From contig NZ_FQVF01000010.1 of assembly GCF_900129155.1 (NCBI RefSeq), positions 62,001 to 126,000 on the forward strand: a stretch of 64,000 bases of DNA, written 5' to 3'. Position 1 is the first letter of the stretch; each line of letters begins with the position of its first letter. A program made the translations under genes and the position numbers. The notes beneath the pieces are model-generated. The model made no database searches. It saw only the letters and a program-made list of their open reading frames with translations, and had not been told where the DNA came from. The DNA comes from Marinomonas polaris DSM 16579 (GTDB lineage: Bacteria > Pseudomonadota > Gammaproteobacteria > Pseudomonadales > Marinomonadaceae). This document shows, in pieces, positions 56,383-64,000 of this stretch.

Positions 56383-57865
56383 GAGTGTCTTTCCTTAAAA
56401 ATCGAGGCCACCAAACGTGAAAAGTAACGCCTCGTTGATGTTTATTTGCTTCAACGCTGATGCGTCCGCCATAGGTTTCTACCAAGCGACGGCTTACTGA
56501 AAGGCCAATGCCAGTACCACTGCGTTCACTGGATGTGACTGTTTGGAATAAACGGAAAATACGTGTGAAAGCCGCTTCCGGAATACCAGGTCCATCATCG
56601 CAAATAGTAAAATGACAAAAGTTATTCTCAGCTTTACAAGTAATATCAATCGTTCCTATTTCTTTGTCATGATGCTTAATAGCGTTACTGATGAGATTGC
56701 GCATAACAGTTTCAAGAGGAGTCCATACGGAGGTAAAGTTTTCTAGTTGAATATCCCTCGATATAGTGATTCCTTCAGGTATTACTATTAGTTCAGATAT
56801 ATTGTCTAGAAGAGTGCTTACGTGAATCTCTTGTGTGCTAGCGTCTACTTTTCCTGCTCTGGCGTAGGTTAATAAATTGTCAATCAATTGCTCCATGCGT
56901 TGGATGCGAACCTCAATTCTGCTGAGGTTTCTAGTCACATCAGGTAGCGCTTCAGGCCCAAGATCTTCTTTAACCCATTCAAGTAAATCCGCGATGCCAC
57001 GAAGAGGAGAGCGTAAGTCATGAGAGGCGACGTAAGTAAATTCTTCCAAATTTGTGTTGGTTTCACGAAGTTCCAGTTCCATGCGTTTTCTTGGCGTAAT
57101 ATCTAATAAGGAAACAAGTACCATGTCATTTCCTTCCTCATCTTCAAAGGGACTGAGTCCAATTTCTACTGGGAACTCACGGCCATCTTTATGTAGTGCG
57201 GTAAGGTCTCGACCCACTCCCATCATTCTGGGTGTTGGGCTTTGATGAAAAGAATGACGCAAATGATCATGATGTTTGCGATAGCGCTGGGGGAGGAGTA
57301 TGTCCATCGACTGGCCTATCAATTCTTCTGAGGTATAGCCAAAAGACTCACAAAGAGCACTATTTGTTAGGTGAATAATCCCATTGGAATCAACTACTAA
57401 AACACCGTGAGGTGCATCCTGTATTGATCTCTTGAGCATATTGCTTGCGCGTTGTCTTGTTGTTAGGTCAATTAATGTCGCCAAGACAAAGGTTTTTCCC
57501 TCTTGCTGTATCGGATTTAAGCCAATTTCTATTGGAATATGTTCACCATTTTTTTTCCGTGCATAAAGGGCTTGTCCGACTCCCATTTGACGTTTACGGG
57601 GTTGACTAAAGAATTGCATCATGAGCTTTTTGTGGTTAGCCTGAAATTCGATAGGGAGTAAAAAATCAATATCTTCCCCTAATAGGTCTTCTGATGAATA
57701 ACCTAGTATTTCGGAGAGTGTGTCATTGACGAACAAAATTCTAGCATCAGTACTGACCACCATCGCGCCCATGGGTAAGCAAGTAACTAACTGTTGCAAA
57801 AAAACATTACCTTGCAACGTATTGTCACTTACAGGATTTATGTTTTCTGTTGTGCTGTTACTCAT
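56375..57865 (-). CDS. PAS-PAS sensor histidine kinase
   Basis: A 496-residue cytosolic kinase with no membrane helix. Two PAS domains of the same subtype lie at about 22-140 and 143-265. Both keep the run ..GYSSEDLLGE/GYTSEELIGQ.., MGVG and a KNGEHIPIEIGL/KDGREFPVEIGL core, so they look like a tandem duplication. The H-box EFTYVASHDLRSPLRGI starts near 272, and the ATPase has NLISNAIKHHD, DDGPGIP and GTGIGLSVSRRLVE. In both PAS domains the position of the FixL haem histidine is Arg. Signal unknown. Confidence 0.92.
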   Translation of the reverse strand: MSNSTTENINPVSDNTLQGNVFLQQLVTCLPMGAMVVSTDARILFVNDTLSEILGYSSEDLLGEDIDFLLPIEFQANHKKLMMQFFSQPRKRQMGVGQALYARKKNGEHIPIEIGLNPIQQEGKTFVLATLIDLTTRQRASNMLKRSIQDAPHGVLVVDSNGIIHLTNSALCESFGYTSEELIGQSMDILLPQRYRKHHDHLRHSFHQSPTPRMMGVGRDLTALHKDGREFPVEIGLSPFEDEEGNDMVLVSLLDITPRKRMELELRETNTNLEEFTYVASHDLRSPLRGIADLLEWVKEDLGPEALPDVTRNLSRIEVRIQRMEQLIDNLLTYARAGKVDASTQEIHVSTLLDNISELIVIPEGITISRDIQLENFTSVWTPLETVMRNLISNAIKHHDKEIGTIDITCKAENNFCHFTICDDGPGIPEAAFTRIFRLFQTVTSSERSGTGIGLSVSRRLVETYGGRISVEANKHQRGVTFHVWWPRFLRKDTHD

Positions 57866-58063
57866 TCTTTAATCCAGATATAAATATATTTAATATGTTA
57901 GTCTAGGAATGGTAAAGCAGCAATTGACCAAATAATTAGATTTGTTAACAAAAGTATCTATTACAATGTGATGATGCGAATTGTTTGGTAAGAAAAGGTG
58001 GGGTTCCCTTATTAAACCTTAATTTCAGATAATAAGGGATAATTGAAATAACAATATTGAATA

Positions 58064-58840
58064 TTAGCTGCAGGGTAGCTGTACAGGATTGGTGCTAAAT
58101 AGGTACCCATCAAAATTTGGATCTTGATGTTCAGATAATAACATTAGTGTATCTTTAACGTTTTCTAAATGCCTCCACATTGCCATGCGTGCAATATCAG
58201 GCTTCTTTTGTTGTATCGCAAGAAGTATATTTTCATGGTCAACTAACCATTTTTTTCTATAAGCTTGATCTGTAATGTGTGAATGCAGTTGTTTCCACAT
58301 AGGACTATTTTCACGCCGTTCCCATAAGTTTTCAACGAGATCGACCAATACGCTGTTTTGCGTTGCTTCGGCAATAGCCAAATGAAACAGTTTGTCGGCA
58401 GCATGATTTTGATCAGCCGTATCAATGTTTTGTTTTTCGAGCTCCAAAGCATCACGCATTTTGATGATGTCTTTTTTTGTTGCTTGGGTGGCTGCAAATT
58501 CCGCTACGTGACTTTCCAGCAACTGCCTTGCTTGCATCATTTCAAAAGGGCCAACATCATCGTTGTCTAGAGATTCTTCAAACTTGTCAGATGATTTAAT
58601 GTTAGTAGGCTGCTTTAGAAGATAAATGCCACTGCCTTTGCGGACTTCGACAATCTCCATTAGCTCAAGCATGATTAATGCTTCACGAAGCAAGGTTCTG
58701 CTCACGCCTAATTGCTCGGCAATATCGCGTTCGGGAGGTAAACGGTCTCCTACCTTATATTGGCCTTGCCTAAGTTCCTCGTATAACTTAAGTCCCACCT
58801 CTTGGTATAGGCGCTTTGGTTTTACAAGAGTATTTATCAT
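58064..58840 (-). CDS. FadR-type GntR regulator
   Basis: A 258-residue regulator. Winged helix at about 10-75 (LYEELRQGQYKVGDRLPPERDIAEQLGVSRTLLREAL), then an FCD ligand-binding helical domain (about 95-235, including LFHLAIAEATQNSVL). FCD-type regulators of sugar acids such as UxuR/ExuR are the closest in feel. It lies downstream of dctP on the same strand, with a hairpin between. Two matching operator-like sequences in the dctP/dctQ divergent region suggest it controls the transporter genes. Confidence 0.9.
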   Translation of the reverse strand: MINTLVKPKRLYQEVGLKLYEELRQGQYKVGDRLPPERDIAEQLGVSRTLLREALIMLELMEIVEVRKGSGIYLLKQPTNIKSSDKFEESLDNDDVGPFEMMQARQLLESHVAEFAATQATKKDIIKMRDALELEKQNIDTADQNHAADKLFHLAIAEATQNSVLVDLVENLWERRENSPMWKQLHSHITDQAYRKKWLVDHENILLAIQQKKPDIARMAMWRHLENVKDTLMLLSEHQDPNFDGYLFSTNPVQLPCS

Positions 58841-58917
58841 AGCTTTCTACTTTATTTAGCCAATTCAATGAAAAGATTAGATATAGATGTGTTAAAAAAA
58901 GAAACATTCAAATAATG

Positions 58918-58968
58918 AGCGACTCTTATTTACCGCTACAGCAGTAGCACTAAGATAAGAGTCGCTTG
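58918..58968 (-). terminator. Hairpin terminator after dctP
   Basis: GCGACTCTTAT and ATAAGAGTCGC pair over 11 bp around a long loop. It lies between dctP and the gntR gene and would end most dctP transcripts, with read-through possibly feeding gntR. Confidence 0.7.
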
Positions 58969-58975
58969 ATTTAAC

Positions 58976-59968
58976 TTATTTGTCGAGTGCTTTTATTGCC
59001 TTAACATAAGGAGCAATAACAGGGTTTTGCTCTGCTTCCTGAAACATTGGAGCAACTGCTTTGATGAAAGGGTCTTTATCAACATCAATGATCTCTACGC
59101 CCATTTTAGTTGCTTTTTTCAACTCTTCTTCTGTGTATTCACCCCAAATCTTTTTCATATAAGCGGTAGCATCTTTACCAGCAGCTAATATGGCAGCTTT
59201 GTTTTTATCTGATAGTTTTTCCCAGGTTTTAGTGCTGATTACTAGCACATCAGGAATCATCGCATGGCCATCACGAGTATAATATTTAGCCACTTCACCA
59301 TGACGATAAGTCGTTACTGCGCCAATGTTGTTTTCTGCACCATCAACAACGCGCTGTTGTAGAGCAGTATACAATTCACCAAATGGTAGTGGCGTAGGAG
59401 AAGCACCCATCAGCTCCATCATTTTGATCGCGCTTGGGCTTGGTTGAACACGTATTTTCATGCCTTTCAAATCTGCAGGAGAGTGTACAGGCTTAGATGT
59501 GTAAAAATTACGCGAGCCAGCATCAAAATAAGCGACACCAATAAAGCCATATTCTGCAGAAGAACTTAAAATTTTCTGCCCAACATCTTCACTCGCTAGT
59601 GCGCGATAGAAATGTTCGCGATCTCTAAAGATATAAGGGATATTGAAAGCGCCATAAGCAGGATCAAATGATTCAAGCTCACTGGCATTTGACTTAGCCA
59701 TATCTAGCGCGCCGCTTTGCAACAATTCTAAAGACTCGCGTTGAGTGCCTAGTTGGCCATTTGGATAGACGCGTACTTTTAAATCCCCATCAGTTTTTTC
59801 TTGTACTTCATCCGCAAAGAATTTGAGTGCTTTGTGAACTGGAGACTTTGTGTCGCCATTATGACTCAGCTTTAGCGTTTCAGCGAAACTCATTGATGAA
59901 GCGCCCATCAAGCTACCTAAGAGTAGTGCAGAGGCAACATGCAGCTTAGTTTTTTTAATATTTAACAT
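58976..59968 (-). CDS. dctP: TRAP transporter substrate-binding protein DctP
   Basis: Periplasmic binding protein of a TRAP importer for organic acids. The 330-residue protein has a signal peptide (about 1-29, cleavage near SMSFA) and the DctP core: LKLSHNGDTKSPVHKALKFF, then DMAKSNASELESF, then MKIRVQPSPSAIKMMELMGASPTPLPFGELYTALQQRVVDGAENN near 145-190, with the binding Arg in MKIRVQ. The membrane genes dctQM are on the opposite strand, divergent across a 216-bp region with paired operators. That split order is less common than dctPQM. Confidence 0.93.
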   Translation of the reverse strand: MLNIKKTKLHVASALLLGSLMGASSMSFAETLKLSHNGDTKSPVHKALKFFADEVQEKTDGDLKVRVYPNGQLGTQRESLELLQSGALDMAKSNASELESFDPAYGAFNIPYIFRDREHFYRALASEDVGQKILSSSAEYGFIGVAYFDAGSRNFYTSKPVHSPADLKGMKIRVQPSPSAIKMMELMGASPTPLPFGELYTALQQRVVDGAENNIGAVTTYRHGEVAKYYTRDGHAMIPDVLVISTKTWEKLSDKNKAAILAAGKDATAYMKKIWGEYTEEELKKATKMGVEIIDVDKDPFIKAVAPMFQEAEQNPVIAPYVKAIKALDK

Positions 59969-60075
59969 TTTCGAAATCTCCGTTTTTGTATTTTTATATT
60001 ATTTTCACGTTTTCGGATAAGCAAAGAGTGCAAGGTGTTTCGTTATGAGTTTGCATAATTGCACGCATATTAATT

Positions 60076-60087
60076 TTGGTCAACCAA
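60076..60087. promoter_or_regulatory. Operator candidate 1 for the FadR-type regulator
   Basis: TTGGTCAACCAA: an inverted repeat TTGGT/ACCAA with 2 bp between, the pattern of UxuR/ExuR-type sites (TTGGTNNACCAA). It lies inside a longer palindrome between dctP and dctQ. Confidence 0.65.
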
Positions 60088-60097
60088 TCTAATTAAG

Positions 60098-60109
60098 TTA
60101 GTTGACCAA
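60098..60109. promoter_or_regulatory. Operator candidate 2 for the FadR-type regulator
   Basis: TTAGTTGACCAA: matches TTGGTNNACCAA at all but one of the ten defined positions. Its centre is 22 bp from the centre of site 1, about two helical turns, so two dimers could bind side by side. The two sites also form arms of a larger inverted repeat (60069-60084 and 60101-60116, 16 bp each). Confidence 0.6.
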
Positions 60110-60184
60110 AATTAATGTTTGGTTCAATATGTCGTCGATTGGTGAAAGCTATTGTGGGCTTTTTATCCCTTCTGGAGGTGGTAA

Positions 60185-60655
60185 ATGACGAAATTTATTT
60201 ATGTGGTTGACCGCATATTATCTACATTTTGCGTCACTTTGATGGTGACTCTTGTGGCGTGCGTGGTTTGGCAAGTTTTCTCTCGTTATGTTTTAGGTGC
60301 ACCCAGCACTTCAACAGATGAATTAGCTAGATTCCTATTCATTTGGGTTGGTTTGTTAGGCGCTGCATTTACTTTAGGTAAGAAAAAACATCTGGCGATG
60401 GACTTTATGTTATTGGCATTAGAAGGGCGAAAAAAAGCCATTCTGCAAATGGTAATTACTCTAATAGGCCTATTTTTTGCCATTGTCATAATGGTGTTTG
60501 GTGGCGGTTCATTAGTAATGAAAACATTGAGTAATGGGCAGCTTTCTCCAGTTTTAGGTCTAGAAATGGGCTGGGTTTATGCCGCAATTCCGATAAGCGG
60601 AGCCTGTATGATTCTCTATTTATTACGCGATCTTTTGGCTCCAACGCAAGATTAA
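60185..60655 (+). CDS. dctQ: TRAP transporter small permease DctQ
   Basis: The small membrane subunit of the TRAP importer, 156 residues with four hydrophobic helices (about 10-32, 48-66, 85-110, 127-148). The conserved segment TDELARFLFIWVGLLGAAFTLGKKKHLAMDF near 42-72 is typical of DctQ. ATG at 60185 is preceded by GGAGGTG. It diverges from dctP. Confidence 0.92.
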   Translation: MTKFIYVVDRILSTFCVTLMVTLVACVVWQVFSRYVLGAPSTSTDELARFLFIWVGLLGAAFTLGKKKHLAMDFMLLALEGRKKAILQMVITLIGLFFAIVIMVFGGGSLVMKTLSNGQLSPVLGLEMGWVYAAIPISGACMILYLLRDLLAPTQD

Positions 60656-60736
60656 AATTCTCTACATGCTAGACGGTAGCGTCTATTCGTTACCTTATTT
60701 AGTGATTTAAAAATTCTAATAATAAGGATAAAAAAC

Positions 60737-62035
60737 GTGGAATGGTTAGTTGCACTCGTTCTATTCGGTAGTTTTTTCACAATGTTGGTACTTGGTGTAC
60801 CGATTTCCTTTTCCATCGCGATTTCCTCGTTGTTATCCATCATGGTATCGCTGCCTTTTGATGCTTCACTTTCTGTCGTTTCACAAAAGCTTGCCTCAGG
60901 AATGGATAGTTTTACGTTGTTAGCTATTCCGTTTTTCATATTGGCGGGAAATATCATGAATCGAGGCGGTTTAGCCCTACGACTTATTGAATTTTCCAAG
61001 CTGCTTGCTGGGCGTTTACCGGGCTCTTTAGGGCACGTCAACGTCATTGCAAACATGCTTTTTGGGTCAATCTCTGGTTCTGCAGTTGCTGCTGCCGCGG
61101 CGGTTGGTGGCACTATGGCGCCGTTGCAGAAAAAGAGCGGCTACGACCCTGTTTTTTCAACTGCAGTAAACATTACTTCTAGTCCTGCTGGTTTGTTGAT
61201 CCCACCCAGTAATGCTCTGATTGTCTATTCTCTTATTTCTGGTGGCACTTCTGTTAGCGCTTTGTTTCTAGGTGGCTATTTGCCTGGTCTATTGATGGGC
61301 GCCTGTGTCATGTTGGCTGTTGCTGTGGTCGCTAAGAAGAAAAACTACCCAGTATCTGACAGGATTTCTCTAGGAGAGGCGTGTAAAGTTACCTTTAGAG
61401 CCTTACCTAGCTTGGGGCTTATTGTTGTCATCATGGGCGGTATTATTGGTGGCGTATTTACTGCGACAGAAGCATCGGCCATTGCCGTTGTGTACTCCTT
61501 GTTGCTGGCGCTTATTTATCGCGAAGTGGGTCTTAAGGATATGCCGAGTATTATTCTTGGCTCCATCATGACCGCTTCCATGATTATGTTGTTGATTGGT
61601 GCGTCTATGTCGATGGCATGGGCAATGGCAAATGCAGATATTCCTTATGCTGTGAGTGATGCGTTACTCGCCTTGTCTGATAACCCAATTATCATCTTGT
61701 TGATTATTAACTTAATTCTGCTTGTTGTCGGTATCTTCATGGATATGACGCCTGCATTGTTAATCTTCACGCCTATTTTTCTACCTATTGCGTTAGAGCT
61801 TGGTATCGATCCTGTTCACTTCGGCATCATCATTACGTTCAATTTATGTATTGGTATTTGTACTCCTCCTGTAGGCAGCGCGTTGTTTGTCGGCTGTTCT
61901 GTGAGCGGTGTGAAAATCGACCAAGTGATTAAGCCATTATTGCCTATTTTTGGTTTGTTGGTATTGGCGTTATTGGCGGTAACTTTCATTCCAGAAATTA
62001 GCCTGTTTTTACCTTCGCTTTTACTTGGATACTAG
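60737..62035 (+). CDS. dctM: TRAP transporter large permease DctM
   Basis: The large membrane subunit, 432 residues with about twelve hydrophobic segments. FFILAGNIMNRGGLALRLIEF near 72-92, LFGSISGSAVAAAAAVGGTMAP near 112-133 and SPAGLLIPPSNALIVYSL near 152-170 are DctM marks. The start is GTG at 60737 (GTGGAATGGTTAG), after AATAAGGAT. dctQ stops 81 bp upstream and the GH31 gene starts 44 bp downstream. Confidence 0.93.
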   Translation: MEWLVALVLFGSFFTMLVLGVPISFSIAISSLLSIMVSLPFDASLSVVSQKLASGMDSFTLLAIPFFILAGNIMNRGGLALRLIEFSKLLAGRLPGSLGHVNVIANMLFGSISGSAVAAAAAVGGTMAPLQKKSGYDPVFSTAVNITSSPAGLLIPPSNALIVYSLISGGTSVSALFLGGYLPGLLMGACVMLAVAVVAKKKNYPVSDRISLGEACKVTFRALPSLGLIVVIMGGIIGGVFTATEASAIAVVYSLLLALIYREVGLKDMPSIILGSIMTASMIMLLIGASMSMAWAMANADIPYAVSDALLALSDNPIIILLIINLILLVVGIFMDMTPALLIFTPIFLPIALELGIDPVHFGIIITFNLCIGICTPPVGSALFVGCSVSGVKIDQVIKPLLPIFGLLVLALLAVTFIPEISLFLPSLLLGY

Positions 62036-62079
62036 TTTAGAAGCTTGCAGATTTTAACGATATTTGGAGATAGATATTT

Positions 62080-64000
62080 ATGAAGCCGATCAAAAATTGG
62101 AAGCTTCTTGGCGCTGAAGACAACCGTGTCAACATTGAATGTGATGGCCGTCATGTTTTGCATTTTTTCGTTTTAGAATCCAACGTGATTCGTGTATTGC
62201 TAAAAAAGAACGGTAAGTTACAACTCGAAAATAGCTGGTGTATTTCCCCTAATGACAGTCTTAATGGCAGTGAAATGGGTTGGGAGGGCCGCGACCGGAT
62301 GAGTACTGAAGGGTTTACTTGCCCAGATTTTACCGTCGCAGAACAAGATGGCCAGCTAAGCATCTCCACATCATCGCTACGAGTCACTTTATCGAAACCA
62401 TTGAAGCTGACATGGGAATACGCCGACGCTGCTGGTGAATGGCATTACCTTGCTGCAGATCGTCACAGTGGCGCTTATATGTTGGGTGTTCAAAGTAACG
62501 ACATTCACCATTATATGGCGCGTGATTTGTCTGAAAAGTATTACGGATTGGGAGAGAAAACCGGTGACCTAAACCGTCATGGCTCTCGCTACCAAATGCG
62601 TAATATCGATGCCATGGGTTACGATGCTAAAAATACCGATCCACTGTACAAGCATATTCCTTTTTACATAACCAAAACTGAGCAAGCGAGTTTCGGGGTT
62701 TTCTACGATAACTTGTCAACCAGTTGGTTTGATTTGGGTAACGAGCTAGACAACTATCATGGTTACTACCGTAGCTATCATGCTGATGAAGGGGATCTAG
62801 ATTTTTACTTCATGTACGGTGAAAAAGTCGTTGATGTGACTAAAACCTACGTGAATCTAACGGGCCGAACTATCTTTGGACCGAAATGGAGCCTTGGCTA
62901 CAGCGGTTCTACCATGCTTTATACGGATGCTGAGAATGCTCAAGAGCAGCTTGGTGACTTTATTAAGCACTGCGAAAATCACAGCATGCCTTGTGATTCT
63001 TTCCAGCTTTCTTCTGGTTATACCTCGATTGGTAATAAGCGTTATGTCTTTAACTGGAACACCAGTAAGGTGCCAAATCCACTTAAATTGAGCGCAGACT
63101 TTCATCAGGCTGGCCTTAAATTAGCGGCTAACATCAAGCCTTGTTTGTTGCAAGATCACCCACGATTCGAAGAAGTGGCGTCGCAGAATTTATTTATTCA
63201 AGACTCTGAGTTTGATGCGCCTGAATCTTCTCAGTTTTGGGATGATTCTGGCTCACATTTGGATTTCACTAATCCGAATACTATCCAATGGTGGAAAAAG
63301 AATGTCACTGAACAATTGCTTGAAAAGGGCATTGATTCCACTTGGAATGACAACAACGAATACGAAGTCTGGGACAGTAATGCTCGCTGTTTTGGCTTTG
63401 GTAAGCAGACGCCGATTAAGCTAATTCGTCCATTGCAACCATTGTTAATGATGCGTGCTTCTTATGAAGCCCAAACCGAATTCGCACCTAACTTGCGACC
63501 ATATTTGATCTCTCGTTCTGGTTGCCCTGGTATGCAGCGTTATGTGCAAACATGGAGTGGCGATAACCGTACAAGCTGGCAAACTTTGCGTTACAACACA
63601 CGCATGGGTGTTGGCATGAGTCTTTCCGGTTTGTACAACCTTGGTCACGACGTAGGTGGCTTCTCGGGCGATCGTCCAGATCCAGAATTGTTCGTGCGTT
63701 GGGTTCAAAACGGTGTCATGCATCCTCGCTTTACTATCCACTCTTGGAACGATGATAAAACGGTTAACGAGCCTTGGATGTACCCAGAAGTAACGCCGAT
63801 CATTCGTGAAGCCATGACGTTGCGATACCGTTTGATGCCTTACTTATACGATCTACTTTGGCAAGCGCATAAACATCATGAACCTATGTTGCGTCCGACC
63901 TTTTTGGACCACGAGGCCGATGCTCGTACCTACGAAGAAAGCGATGACTTTTTGCTAGGTAAAGACCTATTGGTGGCGTCTGTGGTGGAGCAAGGTCAAC
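62080..64000 (+). CDS. GH31 glycoside hydrolase, 5' part (runs off the right edge)
   Basis: Family GH31 (alpha-glucosidase-type) enzyme; 640 codons are visible and the frame is open at the edge. No signal peptide is present, so it should act in the cytosol on an imported substrate. The catalytic nucleophile is Asp424 in TWNDNNE and the acid/base is Asp495 in SGDNRTSW, at normal spacing. N-terminal beta domain at about 1-250, with YYGLGEKTGDLNRHG near 157-171. GHDVGGFSGDRPDPELFVRW near 525-545 is the conserved substrate-side loop. Substrate is unknown; it follows dctM by 44 bp and is likely co-transcribed. Confidence 0.9.
   Translation, partial: MKPIKNWKLLGAEDNRVNIECDGRHVLHFFVLESNVIRVLLKKNGKLQLENSWCISPNDSLNGSEMGWEGRDRMSTEGFTCPDFTVAEQDGQLSISTSSLRVTLSKPLKLTWEYADAAGEWHYLAADRHSGAYMLGVQSNDIHHYMARDLSEKYYGLGEKTGDLNRHGSRYQMRNIDAMGYDAKNTDPLYKHIPFYITKTEQASFGVFYDNLSTSWFDLGNELDNYHGYYRSYHADEGDLDFYFMYGEKVVDVTKTYVNLTGRTIFGPKWSLGYSGSTMLYTDAENAQEQLGDFIKHCENHSMPCDSFQLSSGYTSIGNKRYVFNWNTSKVPNPLKLSADFHQAGLKLAANIKPCLLQDHPRFEEVASQNLFIQDSEFDAPESSQFWDDSGSHLDFTNPNTIQWWKKNVTEQLLEKGIDSTWNDNNEYEVWDSNARCFGFGKQTPIKLIRPLQPLLMMRASYEAQTEFAPNLRPYLISRSGCPGMQRYVQTWSGDNRTSWQTLRYNTRMGVGMSLSGLYNLGHDVGGFSGDRPDPELFVRWVQNGVMHPRFTIHSWNDDKTVNEPWMYPEVTPIIREAMTLRYRLMPYLYDLLWQAHKHHEPMLRPTFLDHEADARTYEESDDFLLGKDLLVASVVEQGQ

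Noticed and set aside
56375..57865. Possible haem-based oxygen sensing by the FixL-like PAS domains.
   Set aside because: In both PAS domains the position of the FixL haem histidine (before the IIG/MMG-type turn) is Arg, so haem binding of that kind is not supported.

Overview
The window looks like a chromosomal segment of a marine gammaproteobacterium. GC content is moderate to low, and the gene content fits the Oceanospirillales, with Marinomonas a reasonable guess; the genus is an inference from gene families and order, not a search result. The genes are mostly intact, densely packed and ordinary for such a chromosome. No tRNA, rRNA, CRISPR array or prophage was seen. One short IS5-type non-autonomous element is the only mobile DNA recognised.

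Layout. 1-546 is the 5' part of a cupin-like gene running off the left edge. 728-7974 carries parC, a pair of bacterioferritin subunits with the ferredoxin bfd under apparent Fur control, a FrnE-type thiol oxidoreductase, a Tag-like glycosylase, an IS5-type MITE, pdxJ, a DTW-domain tRNA-modifying enzyme and a DUF1244 protein. 7982-15550 is a Lap (large adhesin) control and secretion locus: lapG protease, lapD c-di-GMP receptor, lapB/lapC type I secretion, and a LuxR-type regulator. No adhesin gene and no lapE are present here. 15749-30096 is a complete assimilatory nitrate/nitrite locus: NasT/NasS sensor, NrtABC-type transporter, NasC, NasB, NirD, NasA, a TrpD2-like protein and MobA. Two transcripts in it each appear to start from a sigma-54 promoter and run through a leader with stem-loop(s) and an intrinsic terminator, the arrangement expected for NasT (ANTAR) antitermination.

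30123-34018 holds purM-purN with a DUF3108 protein, and divergently a DUF2066 protein and a small zinc-ribbon protein. 34099-47598 is a TCA-cycle supercluster: gltA, and divergently sdhCDAB-sucAB-lpd-sucCD. Its SucB has two lipoyl domains. 47686-49765 has a CWC protein, an L-2-hydroxyglutarate oxidase and a lipoprotein.

49827-53946 is a 2-hydroxycarboxylate (citrate/malate-type) transporter followed by a CitA/DcuS-type kinase, its response regulator and a small Rossmann-like protein. 54216-57865 is a three-gene signalling operon: PAS-PAS kinase, single-domain receiver, and receiver-GGDEF-EAL. 58064-64000 is a sugar-acid-like uptake locus: a FadR-type GntR regulator, a divergently split TRAP transporter (dctP on one strand, dctQM on the other) and a GH31 glycosidase running off the right edge. 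The divergent promoter carries two near-identical 12-bp operators 22 bp apart.

Nothing here is a wholly new system. The points most worth checking are the two sigma-54/ANTAR leaders, the GntR-TRAP-GH31 locus and its paired operators, the orphan Lap locus, the tandem-lipoyl SucB, the kinase-receiver-GGDEF/EAL operon and the IS5-ended MITE.
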